DNA of 64,000 nucleotides from contig NZ_BAHE01000030.1 of assembly GCF_000298235.1 (NCBI RefSeq), positions 1 through 64,000 on the forward strand, read 5' to 3'. Position 1 is the first letter of the stretch; each line of letters opens with the position of its first letter. The stretch comes from Gordonia namibiensis NBRC 108229 (GTDB lineage: Bacteria > Actinomycetota > Actinomycetes > Mycobacteriales > Mycobacteriaceae). The notes below the pieces were generated by a model. It was not told the origin of the DNA, did no database searches, and saw only the letters and a list, made by a program, of their open reading frames with translations. A program made the translations under genes and the position numbers. Below are positions 36,849-45,350 of the stretch, piece by piece.

Positions 36849-38084
36849 TCAGCGCCGCAGCTCCGACTTGGCGATGGTGCGGATGTGCACCTCGTCCGGA
36901 CCGTCGAAGATGCGCATCGCGCGGTGCCAGCCGTACATTGCGGCCAGCGGCACGTCGTCGCTGACGCCGGCGCCACCGTGGACCTGGATCGCCCGGTCGA
37001 TGACCTCGAGCGCGACCCGCGGCACCGACACCTTGGCGGCCGAGACATACGGCGCGGCGGCCTTGTTGCCGAGTTCGTCGATCGTCTTCGAGGCCAGCTG
37101 GCACAGCAGACGAGCCTGGTCGATCGCGATGCGCGACTCGGCGATCTGCTGCTGCACGACGCCCTGCTCGGCCAGCGGCTTGCCGAACGCGACGCGCCCC
37201 TTCGACCGCTGGACCATGAGGTGCAGAGCACGTTCGGCAGCGCCGAGCGCACGCATGCAGTGGTGGATGCGGCCGGGGCCGAGGCGCGCCTGCGCCATGG
37301 CGAATCCGCCGCCTTCCTCACCGAGCAGGTTCTCGACGGGCACCCGGACGTTGTCGTACACGATCTCGACGTGACCGTGCTGGTCGTGACGACCGAACAC
37401 CGGTACGTCGCGGACCACGGTGACACCCGGGGTGTCGATCGGGACCAGCACCATCGACTGCTGTCGGTGGGTCGCCGCCTCGGGATCGGTCTTGCCCATC
37501 ACGATGAGCAGCTTGCAGCGCGGGTCGGCCGCACCGCTCGTCCACCACTTCCGGCCGTTGATGATGTAGGAGTCGCCGTCGCGAGAGATGCTGGTCTCGA
37601 TGTTGGTCGCATCCGAACTCGCGACGTCCTTCTCGGTCATCGAGAACGCCGACCGAATTCGGCCGTCGAGCAGCGGTTCCAGCCAGGTCTGCTTCTGATC
37701 CTCGGTGCCGAACAGGTGCAGCAGCTCCATGTTCCCGGTGTCGGGCGCCGCACCGTTGACGGCTTCGGGCGCCAGATGCAGGCTCCAGCCGGTGATCTCG
37801 GCCAGACCGGCGTAGTCGAGCTGGCTGATCCCGGATTCGGACGGCAGGAACAGATTCCACAGGCCGCGTGCGCGGGCCCGCTTCTTCAGCTCCTCGACGA
37901 CCGCCGGCACGGCGTGATCGTCGGGACCGGCGAAGCCGCGCTCCTCTTCGTAGCGCTGCTCCGCCGGGAAGACGTCGGAGTGCATGAACGCAATGAGTTC
38001 CTCGCGCAGCTCCAACGCCTTCGCCGACGGCCGCAGATCCAGCGTCTCGGCCGGGGTGCGGAAGTTCAGATCCGGCTGGGTCAC
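36849..38084 (-). CDS. acyl-CoA dehydrogenase, ACAD10/11-like
   Basis: A 411-residue acyl-CoA dehydrogenase. An extended N-terminus (ELREELIAFMHSDVFPAEQRY) and RGLWNLFLPSE mark the ACAD10/11 subgroup. The FAD segment is AFSMTEKDVASSDATNI, and the C-terminus has QVHGGAGVSDDVPLAAMYGWHRAMRIFDGPDEVH. It would introduce a double bond in an acyl-CoA made by the ligase upstream. The GTG start overlaps the ligase stop (GTGA). It is the last gene before a strong terminator. Confidence 0.9.
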   Translation of the reverse strand: MTQPDLNFRTPAETLDLRPSAKALELREELIAFMHSDVFPAEQRYEEERGFAGPDDHAVPAVVEELKKRARARGLWNLFLPSESGISQLDYAGLAEITGWSLHLAPEAVNGAAPDTGNMELLHLFGTEDQKQTWLEPLLDGRIRSAFSMTEKDVASSDATNIETSISRDGDSYIINGRKWWTSGAADPRCKLLIVMGKTDPEAATHRQQSMVLVPIDTPGVTVVRDVPVFGRHDQHGHVEIVYDNVRVPVENLLGEEGGGFAMAQARLGPGRIHHCMRALGAAERALHLMVQRSKGRVAFGKPLAEQGVVQQQIAESRIAIDQARLLCQLASKTIDELGNKAAAPYVSAAKVSVPRVALEVIDRAIQVHGGAGVSDDVPLAAMYGWHRAMRIFDGPDEVHIRTIAKSELRR

Positions 38085-39742
38085 TGTGCCACCGTCCGCA
38101 GTTCGCGACGCAGCAGCTTGCCCGTGGCGGTCTTGGGGATGTCGCCCATCACCACGACCTCGCGCGGGTACTTGTAGGCCGCCATCCGCGTCTTGCAGTG
38201 GTCGATCAGTTCCTCCGGCGTCGCCTCCGTTCCCGGACGCAGACTCACGAACGCCTTCACGGTCTCACCGCGGTAGGAGTCGGGCACGCCGACGACGGCG
38301 GCCTCACGAACCGAAGGATGTTCGTACAGGACGTCTTCGACCTCGCGTGGCCACACCTTGAAACCGCTGGTGTTGATCTGGTCCTTCTTGCGGTCGACGA
38401 TGTAGAACCATCCGTCGGCGTCCATGTAGCCGACGTCGCCGGTGTGCAGCACGCCGTTCGGGATGCCCTTCGCGGTCGCCTCCGGCTTGTTCCAGTAACC
38501 GGCGACCACCTGCGGGCCGGCGGTGACCAGCTCGCCGACCTGGCCCGCGGGTAGGTCGTTGCCCTGCTCGTCGACGATCCGGACGACCGTGTCGTACACC
38601 GGGATTCCCACCGAGGTGGCCCCGGTCTCCTCGTCGGACGGAGCCGTCACACCGAACGGCACCGCATGCGACGGAGACGTGGTCTCGGTCAGGCCGTACA
38701 CGTTGTGGATGTAGTGACCGAACCGCTGCTGGAATTCGGCGATCGTGCTCGGCGGGATCGGCGCCCCACCGGAGTAGATCTTCGACAGGGTCTTCAGCGA
38801 TGCCGGGTCGATGTCCGGCACGTTCATCAGCGCGATGAACACCGTGATCGATCCGACCGTGAACGTCGCCTTCTCCCGCGCGATGGTCGCGATGGTGTCC
38901 GCCGGGTCCATCCGGTACATCAGGACCAGCGGCGCACCGGTGAGTTCGGCCAGTGCGATGTGCGCGATGAGACCGGTGATGTGGAACAGCGGAGCGACGC
39001 CCAGGATCACGTCGTCGCTGTCGACACCGACCCAGTCGCGGTAGGTCTGCGCGTTGAACACGACGTTGCGATGGGTGGTCATCGCGCCCTTGGGCGGTCC
39101 GGTGGTTCCCGACGTGTAGGTCAGGAAGGCGACGCTGTCTGCGGTGAGATCGACCTCGGGCGGGCGCTGACCGCGGTACTTGGCGAGCATCGTCGCCAGG
39201 TCGACGGTGTCGGGGCAGTCGATCTTCTCGACACCGGCCAGGGTTCCGCTGTTCGCGGTCTGGTACTCCAGCTCCGAGGTGGTGATGACGGTCCGCACCG
39301 CGGTCTTGTTGTCGCGCAACGCCTCCTGTGCGACGTCGCGGTACAGCGACTGCATCGCGACCAGTACCGTGGCGCCGGAATCGACGAGGATCTCGGCTAG
39401 TTCACGGCTGCGGTACATCGGGTTGGCCGAGACGGCGATGCCGCCGGCCTTCCAGATACCCAGCTGCGCGATGACGAACTGCGGGATGTTCTGGGCGTAG
39501 ACCACCGCGCGGTCACCCGGGGTGAAGCCCAGGTCCAGGATGCCGACCGCGAACGCGTCGGTCAGCTCGTCGAGCTCACCGGCCGTGATCGATCCGTCGA
39601 AGTAGCGGATCAGGTCGGCGCCGGGGTTGCGCGCGGCGGTGGCCGCGAACATGTCCAGCGCGGTCTCGAATTCGATACTGCGCGGCGCGAGATCCTGCTC
39701 GCGGTAGTGGCTGCGCCACACCTTGTCGTCGTAGACACTCAT
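38081..39742 (-). CDS. acyl-CoA ligase (class I adenylate-forming)
   Basis: A 553-residue ANL-family ligase with P-loop LTYTSGTTGPPKGAMTTHRN, A5 NVYGLTETTSPSHA, hinge YIVDRKKDQINTSGFKVWP and C-terminal Lys segment KTATGKLLRREL. It is a clear paralogue of the divergent ligase at 41984-43618 (shared RYFDG/HYFG openings and MAAYKYPREV near the end). The substrate is unknown; the companion cyclase-family enzyme suggests a cyclic or aromatic-derived acid. It is 39 nt after the cyclase gene and coupled to the dehydrogenase. Confidence 0.9.
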   Translation of the reverse strand: MSVYDDKVWRSHYREQDLAPRSIEFETALDMFAATAARNPGADLIRYFDGSITAGELDELTDAFAVGILDLGFTPGDRAVVYAQNIPQFVIAQLGIWKAGGIAVSANPMYRSRELAEILVDSGATVLVAMQSLYRDVAQEALRDNKTAVRTVITTSELEYQTANSGTLAGVEKIDCPDTVDLATMLAKYRGQRPPEVDLTADSVAFLTYTSGTTGPPKGAMTTHRNVVFNAQTYRDWVGVDSDDVILGVAPLFHITGLIAHIALAELTGAPLVLMYRMDPADTIATIAREKATFTVGSITVFIALMNVPDIDPASLKTLSKIYSGGAPIPPSTIAEFQQRFGHYIHNVYGLTETTSPSHAVPFGVTAPSDEETGATSVGIPVYDTVVRIVDEQGNDLPAGQVGELVTAGPQVVAGYWNKPEATAKGIPNGVLHTGDVGYMDADGWFYIVDRKKDQINTSGFKVWPREVEDVLYEHPSVREAAVVGVPDSYRGETVKAFVSLRPGTEATPEELIDHCKTRMAAYKYPREVVVMGDIPKTATGKLLRRELRTVAQ

Positions 39743-39781
39743 GTCTGACGTTCCTCTTTCGGCGAAAGACTCGAAGATGAG

Positions 39782-40762
39782 TCAGCGGATGACGACGGGG
39801 TTCACCGGCGCACCGGTGCCGCTGACGACCTTGAGCGGTGCCGCGACGTACAGGAAGCTCCAGCGGTTGTCGGCGGCACACGCCTCGGCCAGCTCCTCGA
39901 GCCAGACGATCTCGGTGAACACGACACCCAGGTTGCGCATGAGCGCGTTGTGAAGTGGAAGCGCCACACCAGATTCGGGGTCGGTGGTGACCTCGTTGGC
40001 GATGGTGTCGGTGACCAGGTTGGGGATCTCCTTGTCCTGGAACCACTGCACGAGTTCACGCGAGTAGGTCAGGCCGGGCTCGCAGAAGCCGTCGTAGAAC
40101 TCTTCCGGGTTGTTCAGCTCGTACCAGTAGGTCAGCCACCCGGTGCGGATGATCAGGATGTCGTGCGGCTCGATGGTGACACCCTGTGCGGCAGCGGCGG
40201 CCTCGAGGTCGTTGTGGTCGAAGGTCTCACCCTTGTCCAGGTACTTCTTGCCGCGGTACCGGGCCATGTCGATGAGCACACCACGGCCGACGACGCCCTT
40301 CTCGGCGATCGGCAGGACCGACGCCTTCTCCAGTGCGTCGACGGTGCTGCGGGCGTCGTAGCCGTTGTAGAGCTTGCCGTCGTACCAGACGTGGCCGAGG
40401 GCGTCGTACTGCGTGGAGCCCTGCAGGAAGATGTTCGCGGTGTCGTCGGCGTAGTGCAGGCCGCCGGGGAACTGCGGCGCACCGTCACCGTCCCACGACG
40501 ACTCGTCGAGGATGTTCTTTCGGTTGATGCCCTCGCGGCCCGGCCACAGCGGATCTCCGGGGCTCTCGGTGCGACCCATCTCGATCTGGAGGGTGAAGGT
40601 CTCCCCCGACTTGATGTGGCCGACACCGCGCAGGACCTCGCTCGCGTCCAGGTAGTTCAGGGCGCCCACCTCGTCGTCGGGGCCCCACTTGCCCCAGTTC
40701 GACGGGGTGTCGGCTCCCAGCAGGTCACCCATGGACGGCGCAGCGGTCTCGATCTCGGTCAT
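39782..40762 (-). CDS. cyclase-family (PF04199) metal-dependent hydrolase
   Basis: A 326-residue member of the kynurenine formamidase/isatin hydrolase-like cyclase family. Visible are the start NWGKWGPDDEVGALNYLD, the segment STQYDALGHVWYDGKLYNG (variant of the HxGTHxDxPxH metal motif), and ILIIRTGW later in the chain. Family members hydrolyse cyclic amides or lactone-like bonds. Here it is first in a cyclase-ligase-dehydrogenase operon. The start is ATG 40762 with a strong AAAGGAG; the longer frame upstream covers the regulatory gap and is rejected. Confidence 0.87.
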   Translation of the reverse strand: MTEIETAAPSMGDLLGADTPSNWGKWGPDDEVGALNYLDASEVLRGVGHIKSGETFTLQIEMGRTESPGDPLWPGREGINRKNILDESSWDGDGAPQFPGGLHYADDTANIFLQGSTQYDALGHVWYDGKLYNGYDARSTVDALEKASVLPIAEKGVVGRGVLIDMARYRGKKYLDKGETFDHNDLEAAAAAQGVTIEPHDILIIRTGWLTYWYELNNPEEFYDGFCEPGLTYSRELVQWFQDKEIPNLVTDTIANEVTTDPESGVALPLHNALMRNLGVVFTEIVWLEELAEACAADNRWSFLYVAAPLKVVSGTGAPVNPVVIR

Positions 40763-41046
40763 CTCATCTCCTTTGATTCGATCCAGAGCGGAACCGACGG
40801 TTCCGGGTCGCACCCAGAACGGTGCGGACTGAACTTTGCGACTGAACTTTGTGAGCGCTCGCTCGGTGAGTTCATTGTGACGAGCATCGCACTCGTTCGC
40901 AACGCCGTCAAGAGGCGAAATCGGTGATGTCTCAGGGTTTGTCAGCAGCAGAGCGGAAAGCCCTGTACAAAAGGCAAGTTCAGCAAAGCTGAACACGCTC
41001 GAACCGGAGCCACAGAGCGTGGATCCGCCGACCGGTCCGAGGCGGC
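40763..41046 (-). promoter_or_regulatory. regulatory gap of the cyclase operon: direct repeats and palindromes
   Basis: This 284-nt gap holds a 12-bp direct repeat GACTGAACTTTG (40827-40838 and 40840-40851), the palindrome GAGCG-CT-CGCTC (40853-40864), and the palindrome GTTCAGC-AAA-GCTGAAC (40978-40994), which may also end the regulator transcript. The hexamer CTGAAC (either strand) occurs four times here and once at 41888-41893. Confidence 0.65.
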
Positions 41047-41886
41047 CTAGCGGTCGGCCTGATGCCCCACCATGGCGAGCGCCAGATCCGCGTACTCGCG
41101 AGCGATCCGGCGGCCGTGGGCGGCGTCGGAGTCGTCGGTCCAGGTCGGCACGGCCAGGCACATCGTGACGATCGCCTTGGTCGCCACGGACAGGTCACCC
41201 GACCGGAAGGCGCCTAGTTCGGCGGCGCGACGGGCCGTGTCGAGCAGGCGACCCTCGATCTGCGCCATCGACGCCTGCAGGTGCGTGCGGTTGGGTTCCT
41301 CCAGACGCCGCAGCTCTGTCGCCAGGACGAGCGCCAGCGCACGCCGCTCGACGTGGAACAGCGTGAGCGCCTCCACCATGTTGGCGAAAGCGGTCACCGC
41401 GTCGACGCCGTCACCGGCCGCGTCGAGGCGTTGGGCCAGGTCAGCGTGGGCAATGTTGACCAGCGCGACGAGCAGATGCTGCTTGCTCGGGTAGTGGTGA
41501 TAGATGCCGGCGACACTGATGTCGGCGCCGGCCGCGATGAGGCGCATCGTGGCACCGTGGTAGCCGAGCTCTTCGAAGACGTCGATCGCCGACTCCAGCA
41601 CCGGGTCCAGGGTCAGCGGGGCGAACACACGCCAGTCCGTCGGGTCCGCGGCGACCTCGACCTTCTCCGGTTGCGGCGACTCGAGAAAACGTGCGACGGG
41701 CACGTCCAGGCACTGCGCGATCTGACGCAAGCGGTCGACGGTGAGCCCGACCTTGCCGTTCTCGATGGCGCTCATGGTCCCGACGCTCACCCCGATACCG
41801 GCAGCCAGCCCACGCAGCGTCACGCCCGCCTGCTTGCGCAACTCGCGCACGGCGGCGCCGCTGTCGGTCACCGGTTGTTCGACCAC
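41047..41886 (-). CDS. dual-HTH regulator: XRE domain fused to TetR-family domain
   Basis: A 279-residue protein with two DNA-binding domains. Residues 10-65 are an XRE helix-turn-helix (VRELRKQAGVTLRGLAAG, GVSVGTMSAIENGKVGLTV). Residues 90-140 are a TetR helix-turn-helix (VLESAIDVFEELGY, AGADISVAGIYHHYPSKQHLL), followed by a helical ligand-binding half. Such fusions occur in Actinobacteria but are poorly studied. It lies upstream of the cyclase operon and divergent from the second ligase, so control of both is likely. The GTG start at 41886 is 7 nt after a TAAGCT -10 (leaderless), and a GTTCAG half-site sits exactly in that gap. Confidence 0.88.
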   Translation of the reverse strand: MVEQPVTDSGAAVRELRKQAGVTLRGLAAGIGVSVGTMSAIENGKVGLTVDRLRQIAQCLDVPVARFLESPQPEKVEVAADPTDWRVFAPLTLDPVLESAIDVFEELGYHGATMRLIAAGADISVAGIYHHYPSKQHLLVALVNIAHADLAQRLDAAGDGVDAVTAFANMVEALTLFHVERRALALVLATELRRLEEPNRTHLQASMAQIEGRLLDTARRAAELGAFRSGDLSVATKAIVTMCLAVPTWTDDSDAAHGRRIAREYADLALAMVGHQADR

Positions 41887-41887
41887 G

Positions 41888-41926
41888 CTGAACAGCTTAT
41901 GGGGAGGCGCCCATTTTTCGTAGACT
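41888..41926. promoter_or_regulatory. divergent promoter region of the XRE-TetR and ligase genes
   Basis: On the minus strand TAAGCT (41899-41894) precedes GTG 41886 by 7 nt; CTGAAC/GTTCAG (41888-41893) lies between them. On the plus strand TAGACT (41921-41926) is a -10 candidate for the ligase at 41984, giving a leader of about 50 nt. Confidence 0.5.
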
Positions 41927-41983
41927 CATCCTCGTGCTCCACGATCTGTCGCCTCGCTCGCGTCGCCCCGAACGCTCGTACGC

Positions 41984-43618
41984 ATGAACGCCTACGAGAG
42001 CCGTCCCTGGCTGGCCAACTACCCGCCCGGACTCTCCGAGCACCTCGACCTCGAGTTCGGGTCCCCGCTCGAGGCGTTCGACGCCGCGCTCGCTGCGGCT
42101 CCCGACGCTCCGGCCGTCCACTACTTCGGCGCGACGCTGAGCTGGGCCGACCTCGACGCCGCCTCCGACGCCCTGGCCCACGCGCTCGGGGAACACGGCT
42201 TCGCGGCCGGCGACCGGCTGGGCATCGCCGTCCAGAACGAGCCGGCAATCATCCTCGGACTCCTCGCGGCCTGGAAGGCCGGCGGCGTCGCCGCTCTGAT
42301 CAGCCCCATGTACAAGCGCAGCGAATTCCGCAGGGCCCTCGACGATTTCACGCCAACCGCGCTGCTCATCCTCGACGAGGTCCACGCGGAGGTCGCCGAC
42401 GAGCTCGGGTCGATCGGACTCGTCGTCACGGCCTCGCCACTCGACTTCGCAGGCAGCGACGATCTGCAGCGCGTGTTCGACGTGTCCCGGGTTGCCACGG
42501 CAGGCACCGTCGAACTCCTCGACCTGATCGGCACCGGCTCGCGGGCGATCACCCGGCACGTACCCGCACCGGATGACGTCGCGGTGCTGGCACCGACGTC
42601 GGGCACCACCGGCCCACCCAAGGGCGCGAAGCTGACGCACCGGAACCTCGCGTTCAGCGCGCAGGCCTATCGCACCTGGACCGGGCTGGAACTCGGCGAG
42701 CCGATCCTGTGCATGTCGCCGATCTTCCACGTCACCGGCCTGGTGGGCTCGGTGATGCTGGCGCTGTCCCTGCGCTCCCCGCTCGTTCTCACCCACCGAT
42801 TCGACGCCGGCCTGATCTTCGACGCGGTGCGAGCCTGGCGTCCGGCGTTCTCCGTCGCCTCGATCACCGCCTACATCGCGCTGGCCGACCATCCCGACGC
42901 GTCGCCCGAGGCGTTCGAGTCACTCCGACTCCGCTATTCGGGGGGCGCACCGGTCCTCCCCGACGTCGCCGAACGGATCGAAGAACGCCTGGGCGGGATG
43001 ATCCACAACGTGTACGGGCAGACCGAGTCCACCTCGCCGACCCACATGGTGCCGCCCGGTGTCCCCGCGCCGGTCGATCCCGAAACCGGTGCTCTGTCAG
43101 TCGGTCTGCCGATCTTCGACACGATGGCCCGGGTCGTCGACGAGCGCGGCGAACCGCTGCCGCCGGGCAATTTCGGCGAGATCGTCACGGCCGGACCGCA
43201 GATCGCCGCCGGCTACTGGGGTCAGGTCGACGACGACGGATCGGCGCTGCGCAACGGTGAGATGCGTACCGGCGACGTGGGTTTCATGGATGCCGACGGC
43301 TGGTTCTACGTCATCGACCGCAGCAACGACCTGATCAACGCGTCCGGGTACAAGATCTGGCCGTTCGAGATCGAGCAGGTGCTGCAGTCGCATCCGGCGG
43401 TGCTCGAGACGGCTGTGGTCGGAATCCCCGACGACTACCGCGGTGAGTCGACCCGCGCCTACGTCGCCCTCCAACCGGGTGCGGAGGCCACGCCGACCGA
43501 ACTCATCGAGTACTGCCGCGAACGGATGGCGGCCTACAAGTACCCGCGCGAGGTCGAGATCGTCGGAGCGCTCCCACGCAGCGCGACCGGCAAGTTGCTG
43601 CGCCGCGAACTGCGCTGA
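41984..43618 (+). CDS. acyl-CoA ligase, paralogue of the operon ligase
   Basis: A 544-residue ANL-family ligase with P-loop APTSGTTGPPKGAKLTHRN, A5 NVYGQTESTSPTHM, hinge YVIDRSNDLINASGYKIWP, and the C-terminal Lys segment RSATGKLLRREL. It is similar in layout and many positions to the ligase at 38081-39742, suggesting duplication and substrate divergence. ATG 41984 has no obvious Shine-Dalgarno. The gene ends 0 nt from the converging TetR stop. Its substrate is unknown. Confidence 0.9.
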   Translation: MNAYESRPWLANYPPGLSEHLDLEFGSPLEAFDAALAAAPDAPAVHYFGATLSWADLDAASDALAHALGEHGFAAGDRLGIAVQNEPAIILGLLAAWKAGGVAALISPMYKRSEFRRALDDFTPTALLILDEVHAEVADELGSIGLVVTASPLDFAGSDDLQRVFDVSRVATAGTVELLDLIGTGSRAITRHVPAPDDVAVLAPTSGTTGPPKGAKLTHRNLAFSAQAYRTWTGLELGEPILCMSPIFHVTGLVGSVMLALSLRSPLVLTHRFDAGLIFDAVRAWRPAFSVASITAYIALADHPDASPEAFESLRLRYSGGAPVLPDVAERIEERLGGMIHNVYGQTESTSPTHMVPPGVPAPVDPETGALSVGLPIFDTMARVVDERGEPLPPGNFGEIVTAGPQIAAGYWGQVDDDGSALRNGEMRTGDVGFMDADGWFYVIDRSNDLINASGYKIWPFEIEQVLQSHPAVLETAVVGIPDDYRGESTRAYVALQPGAEATPTELIEYCRERMAAYKYPREVEIVGALPRSATGKLLRRELR

Positions 43619-44260
43619 TCAGACCCGGCAGCCGAGTGCGGCCAGGGCCATCGCGGTGAGCAGACGACGCAGTTCGGACTCGTCGTAGGCGGGCAAGCGG
43701 GGCGAGGAGTTGAGCAGGCCGAACGTCGCGTGCACGCGGACGCGCGCCTCGGCCCGGTCGAGGGTGCGGCCCTCCCGCTGGTAGACGGCGATCACGACGT
43801 CGACCCAGCGTTCGACGTAGCGCCGCTGCAACAGTCGGACACGGTGGTTGGCCTCCGGCGTCATCGACGACAGATCACGATCCTGGACGACGATCAGGTC
43901 GGGCTTCGTGACGAGCACGTCGATGTGAAAACCGATGAGCGCCAACAGGGTCTCGGACGGCGGCCCGCCGCGGTCGACGACCTCGGCACCGCCGTCGTGC
44001 AGCCGCTGGCTGATGTCGACGAGCATCTCGTCGAGCAGTTCGGTCTTCGACGAGAAGTGCCGGTACATGGCCGGTCCACTCACACCGACCGCACGCCCGA
44101 TGTCCTCGAGACGCACACCGGCGAAGCCGCGCTCGGCCATCTGCCGCGCGGCCGCGGTCAGCAGCTCGGCGCGCCGTGCGGCCTTCGCCTGGGTGCGACG
44201 GGTCGGCGGGCGGGGAACGTCCCCCGTCTCGACCGGTGGGGTGTCACTGGTGGCGGACAT
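43619..44260 (-). CDS. TetR-family regulator
   Basis: A 213-residue protein. A Lys/Arg-rich head (RRTQAKAARRAELL) is followed by the TetR helix-turn-helix (MAERGFAGVRLEDIGRAVGVSGPAMYRHFSSKTELLDEML) and an all-helical ligand domain. The layout resembles mycobacterial and Gordonia FadD/ACAD-linked TetRs. It is convergent with the ligase gene. ATG 44260 lies 10 nt after a TAGAGT -10 (44276-44271), so the leader is very short. The gene just upstream is a nitroreductase on the same strand. Confidence 0.87.
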   Translation of the reverse strand: MSATSDTPPVETGDVPRPPTRRTQAKAARRAELLTAAARQMAERGFAGVRLEDIGRAVGVSGPAMYRHFSSKTELLDEMLVDISQRLHDGGAEVVDRGGPPSETLLALIGFHIDVLVTKPDLIVVQDRDLSSMTPEANHRVRLLQRRYVERWVDVVIAVYQREGRTLDRAEARVRVHATFGLLNSSPRLPAYDESELRRLLTAMALAALGCRV

Positions 44261-44277
44261 GGTGATCCGCACTCTAC

Positions 44278-44898
44278 TCACCAACCGTCGATGTGGAGCA
44301 CCGAGTCGAGGGGCTTGCGCGGGGCAGGCTTGAAGTCGGTGCCGGTGTAGTAGGCCACCGGCAACAGGACACCCTGGTGGATGCCCGCGGGGATGCCGAG
44401 CAGCTCGGCGATCTCCTTCTCGTAGGCCAGGTGCAGCGTGGTCCACGCAGAACCGAGGCCGCGGGCGCGCAGCGCGAGTTGCAGGCTCCAGGCGCCCGGC
44501 AGCAGGGAGCCCCACACGCCGGCCTGGTTGCCCTCGGGCAGGTCGCCACCGGTGTAGATCGCGCCGATGACCAGCACCGGGACCTGTCCCATCGTGTCGG
44601 CGAGGTATTGGGCGCTCGACGCGACCCGCTTGCCGGTCTCGTCGCGCGGCTGCTGCGCGGCGTAATACTTGGCGAAGGACTGCGCGTAGTAATCGGCGAC
44701 CTTCTGCTTGAGTTCGGGGTCGGTGAGCACGATCCAGTGCCAGGTCTGGCTGTTGCTCCCGGTCGGCGCCTGCAGGGCGACCTCGAGTGCTTCCTTGACC
44801 ACGTCGAGCGGGACCGGGCGGTCGTAGTCGAGACGCTTGCGCACCGAGCGCGTCGTCGAGAGCAGCTGGTCGGGATCGAGCGGCAGGAGTTCGGTCAT
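44278..44898 (-). CDS. nitroreductase-family FMN oxidoreductase
   Basis: About 206 residues. The N-terminal FMN-phosphate segment is TTRSVRKRLDYDRPVP, then APTGSNSQTWHWIV, and near the C-terminus GLGSAWTTLHLAYEKEIAELLGIPAG. Family members reduce nitroaromatics, quinones or enoates, or act on flavins. Substrate is unknown. I place the start at ATG 44898 (MTELLPLD), after GGGG; a 13-residue upstream extension is in frame but unsupported. Confidence 0.87.
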   Translation of the reverse strand: MTELLPLDPDQLLSTTRSVRKRLDYDRPVPLDVVKEALEVALQAPTGSNSQTWHWIVLTDPELKQKVADYYAQSFAKYYAAQQPRDETGKRVASSAQYLADTMGQVPVLVIGAIYTGGDLPEGNQAGVWGSLLPGAWSLQLALRARGLGSAWTTLHLAYEKEIAELLGIPAGIHQGVLLPVAYYTGTDFKPAPRKPLDSVLHIDGW

Positions 44899-44951
44899 GT
44901 CCCCATCTTCCACAGGATGGGCCGCGGGCACCACCAACCGTGGTCACATGC

Positions 44952-45350
44952 CTATTCGAGGACCCCGTGTTTGCGGAGGTGCGCCACCAGTCCACGCGTC
45001 ACCGGGAGCTCGGCGAGTTGCTCGGGCGTGAACCATCCGGCGTCCGCGGCGTCGTCTCCGGCACACAGCATCCCGGAGACGACCCGCGCGGCGAAGTCGT
45101 GGACCTCGAACACGACGTCGTCGGGCCCGGGGATGTCGACCGTCCACAACAACTCGCCGACCTCGACGCGTAAACCGGTTTCCTCCACCATCTCCCGCAC
45201 GACCGCGGCTTCGATCGACTCGCCGGGCTCGACCTTTCCGCCCGGCACCGTCCACTTCCCGGCCTGCGGCGGATTTCGCCGTTGGATGAGCAGAACCCGG
45301 CCGTCGTCGTCGGTGAGGACGGCACCGACCGCGACGATGCGCGTGGTCAT
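44952..45350 (-). CDS. Nudix hydrolase (MutT-like)
   Basis: A 132-residue protein with a complete Nudix box GGKVEPGESIEAAVVREMVEETGLRV (G-X5-E-X7-REUXEEXGU). It resembles MutT/ADP-ribose or NUDT-type hydrolases and would cleave a nucleoside diphosphate linked to another moiety. The ATG overlaps the AccD3 stop (ATGA), so it is translationally coupled to the carboxyltransferase. The functional link is not known. Confidence 0.9.
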   Translation of the reverse strand: MTTRIVAVGAVLTDDDGRVLLIQRRNPPQAGKWTVPGGKVEPGESIEAAVVREMVEETGLRVEVGELLWTVDIPGPDDVVFEVHDFAARVVSGMLCAGDDAADAGWFTPEQLAELPVTRGLVAHLRKHGVLE

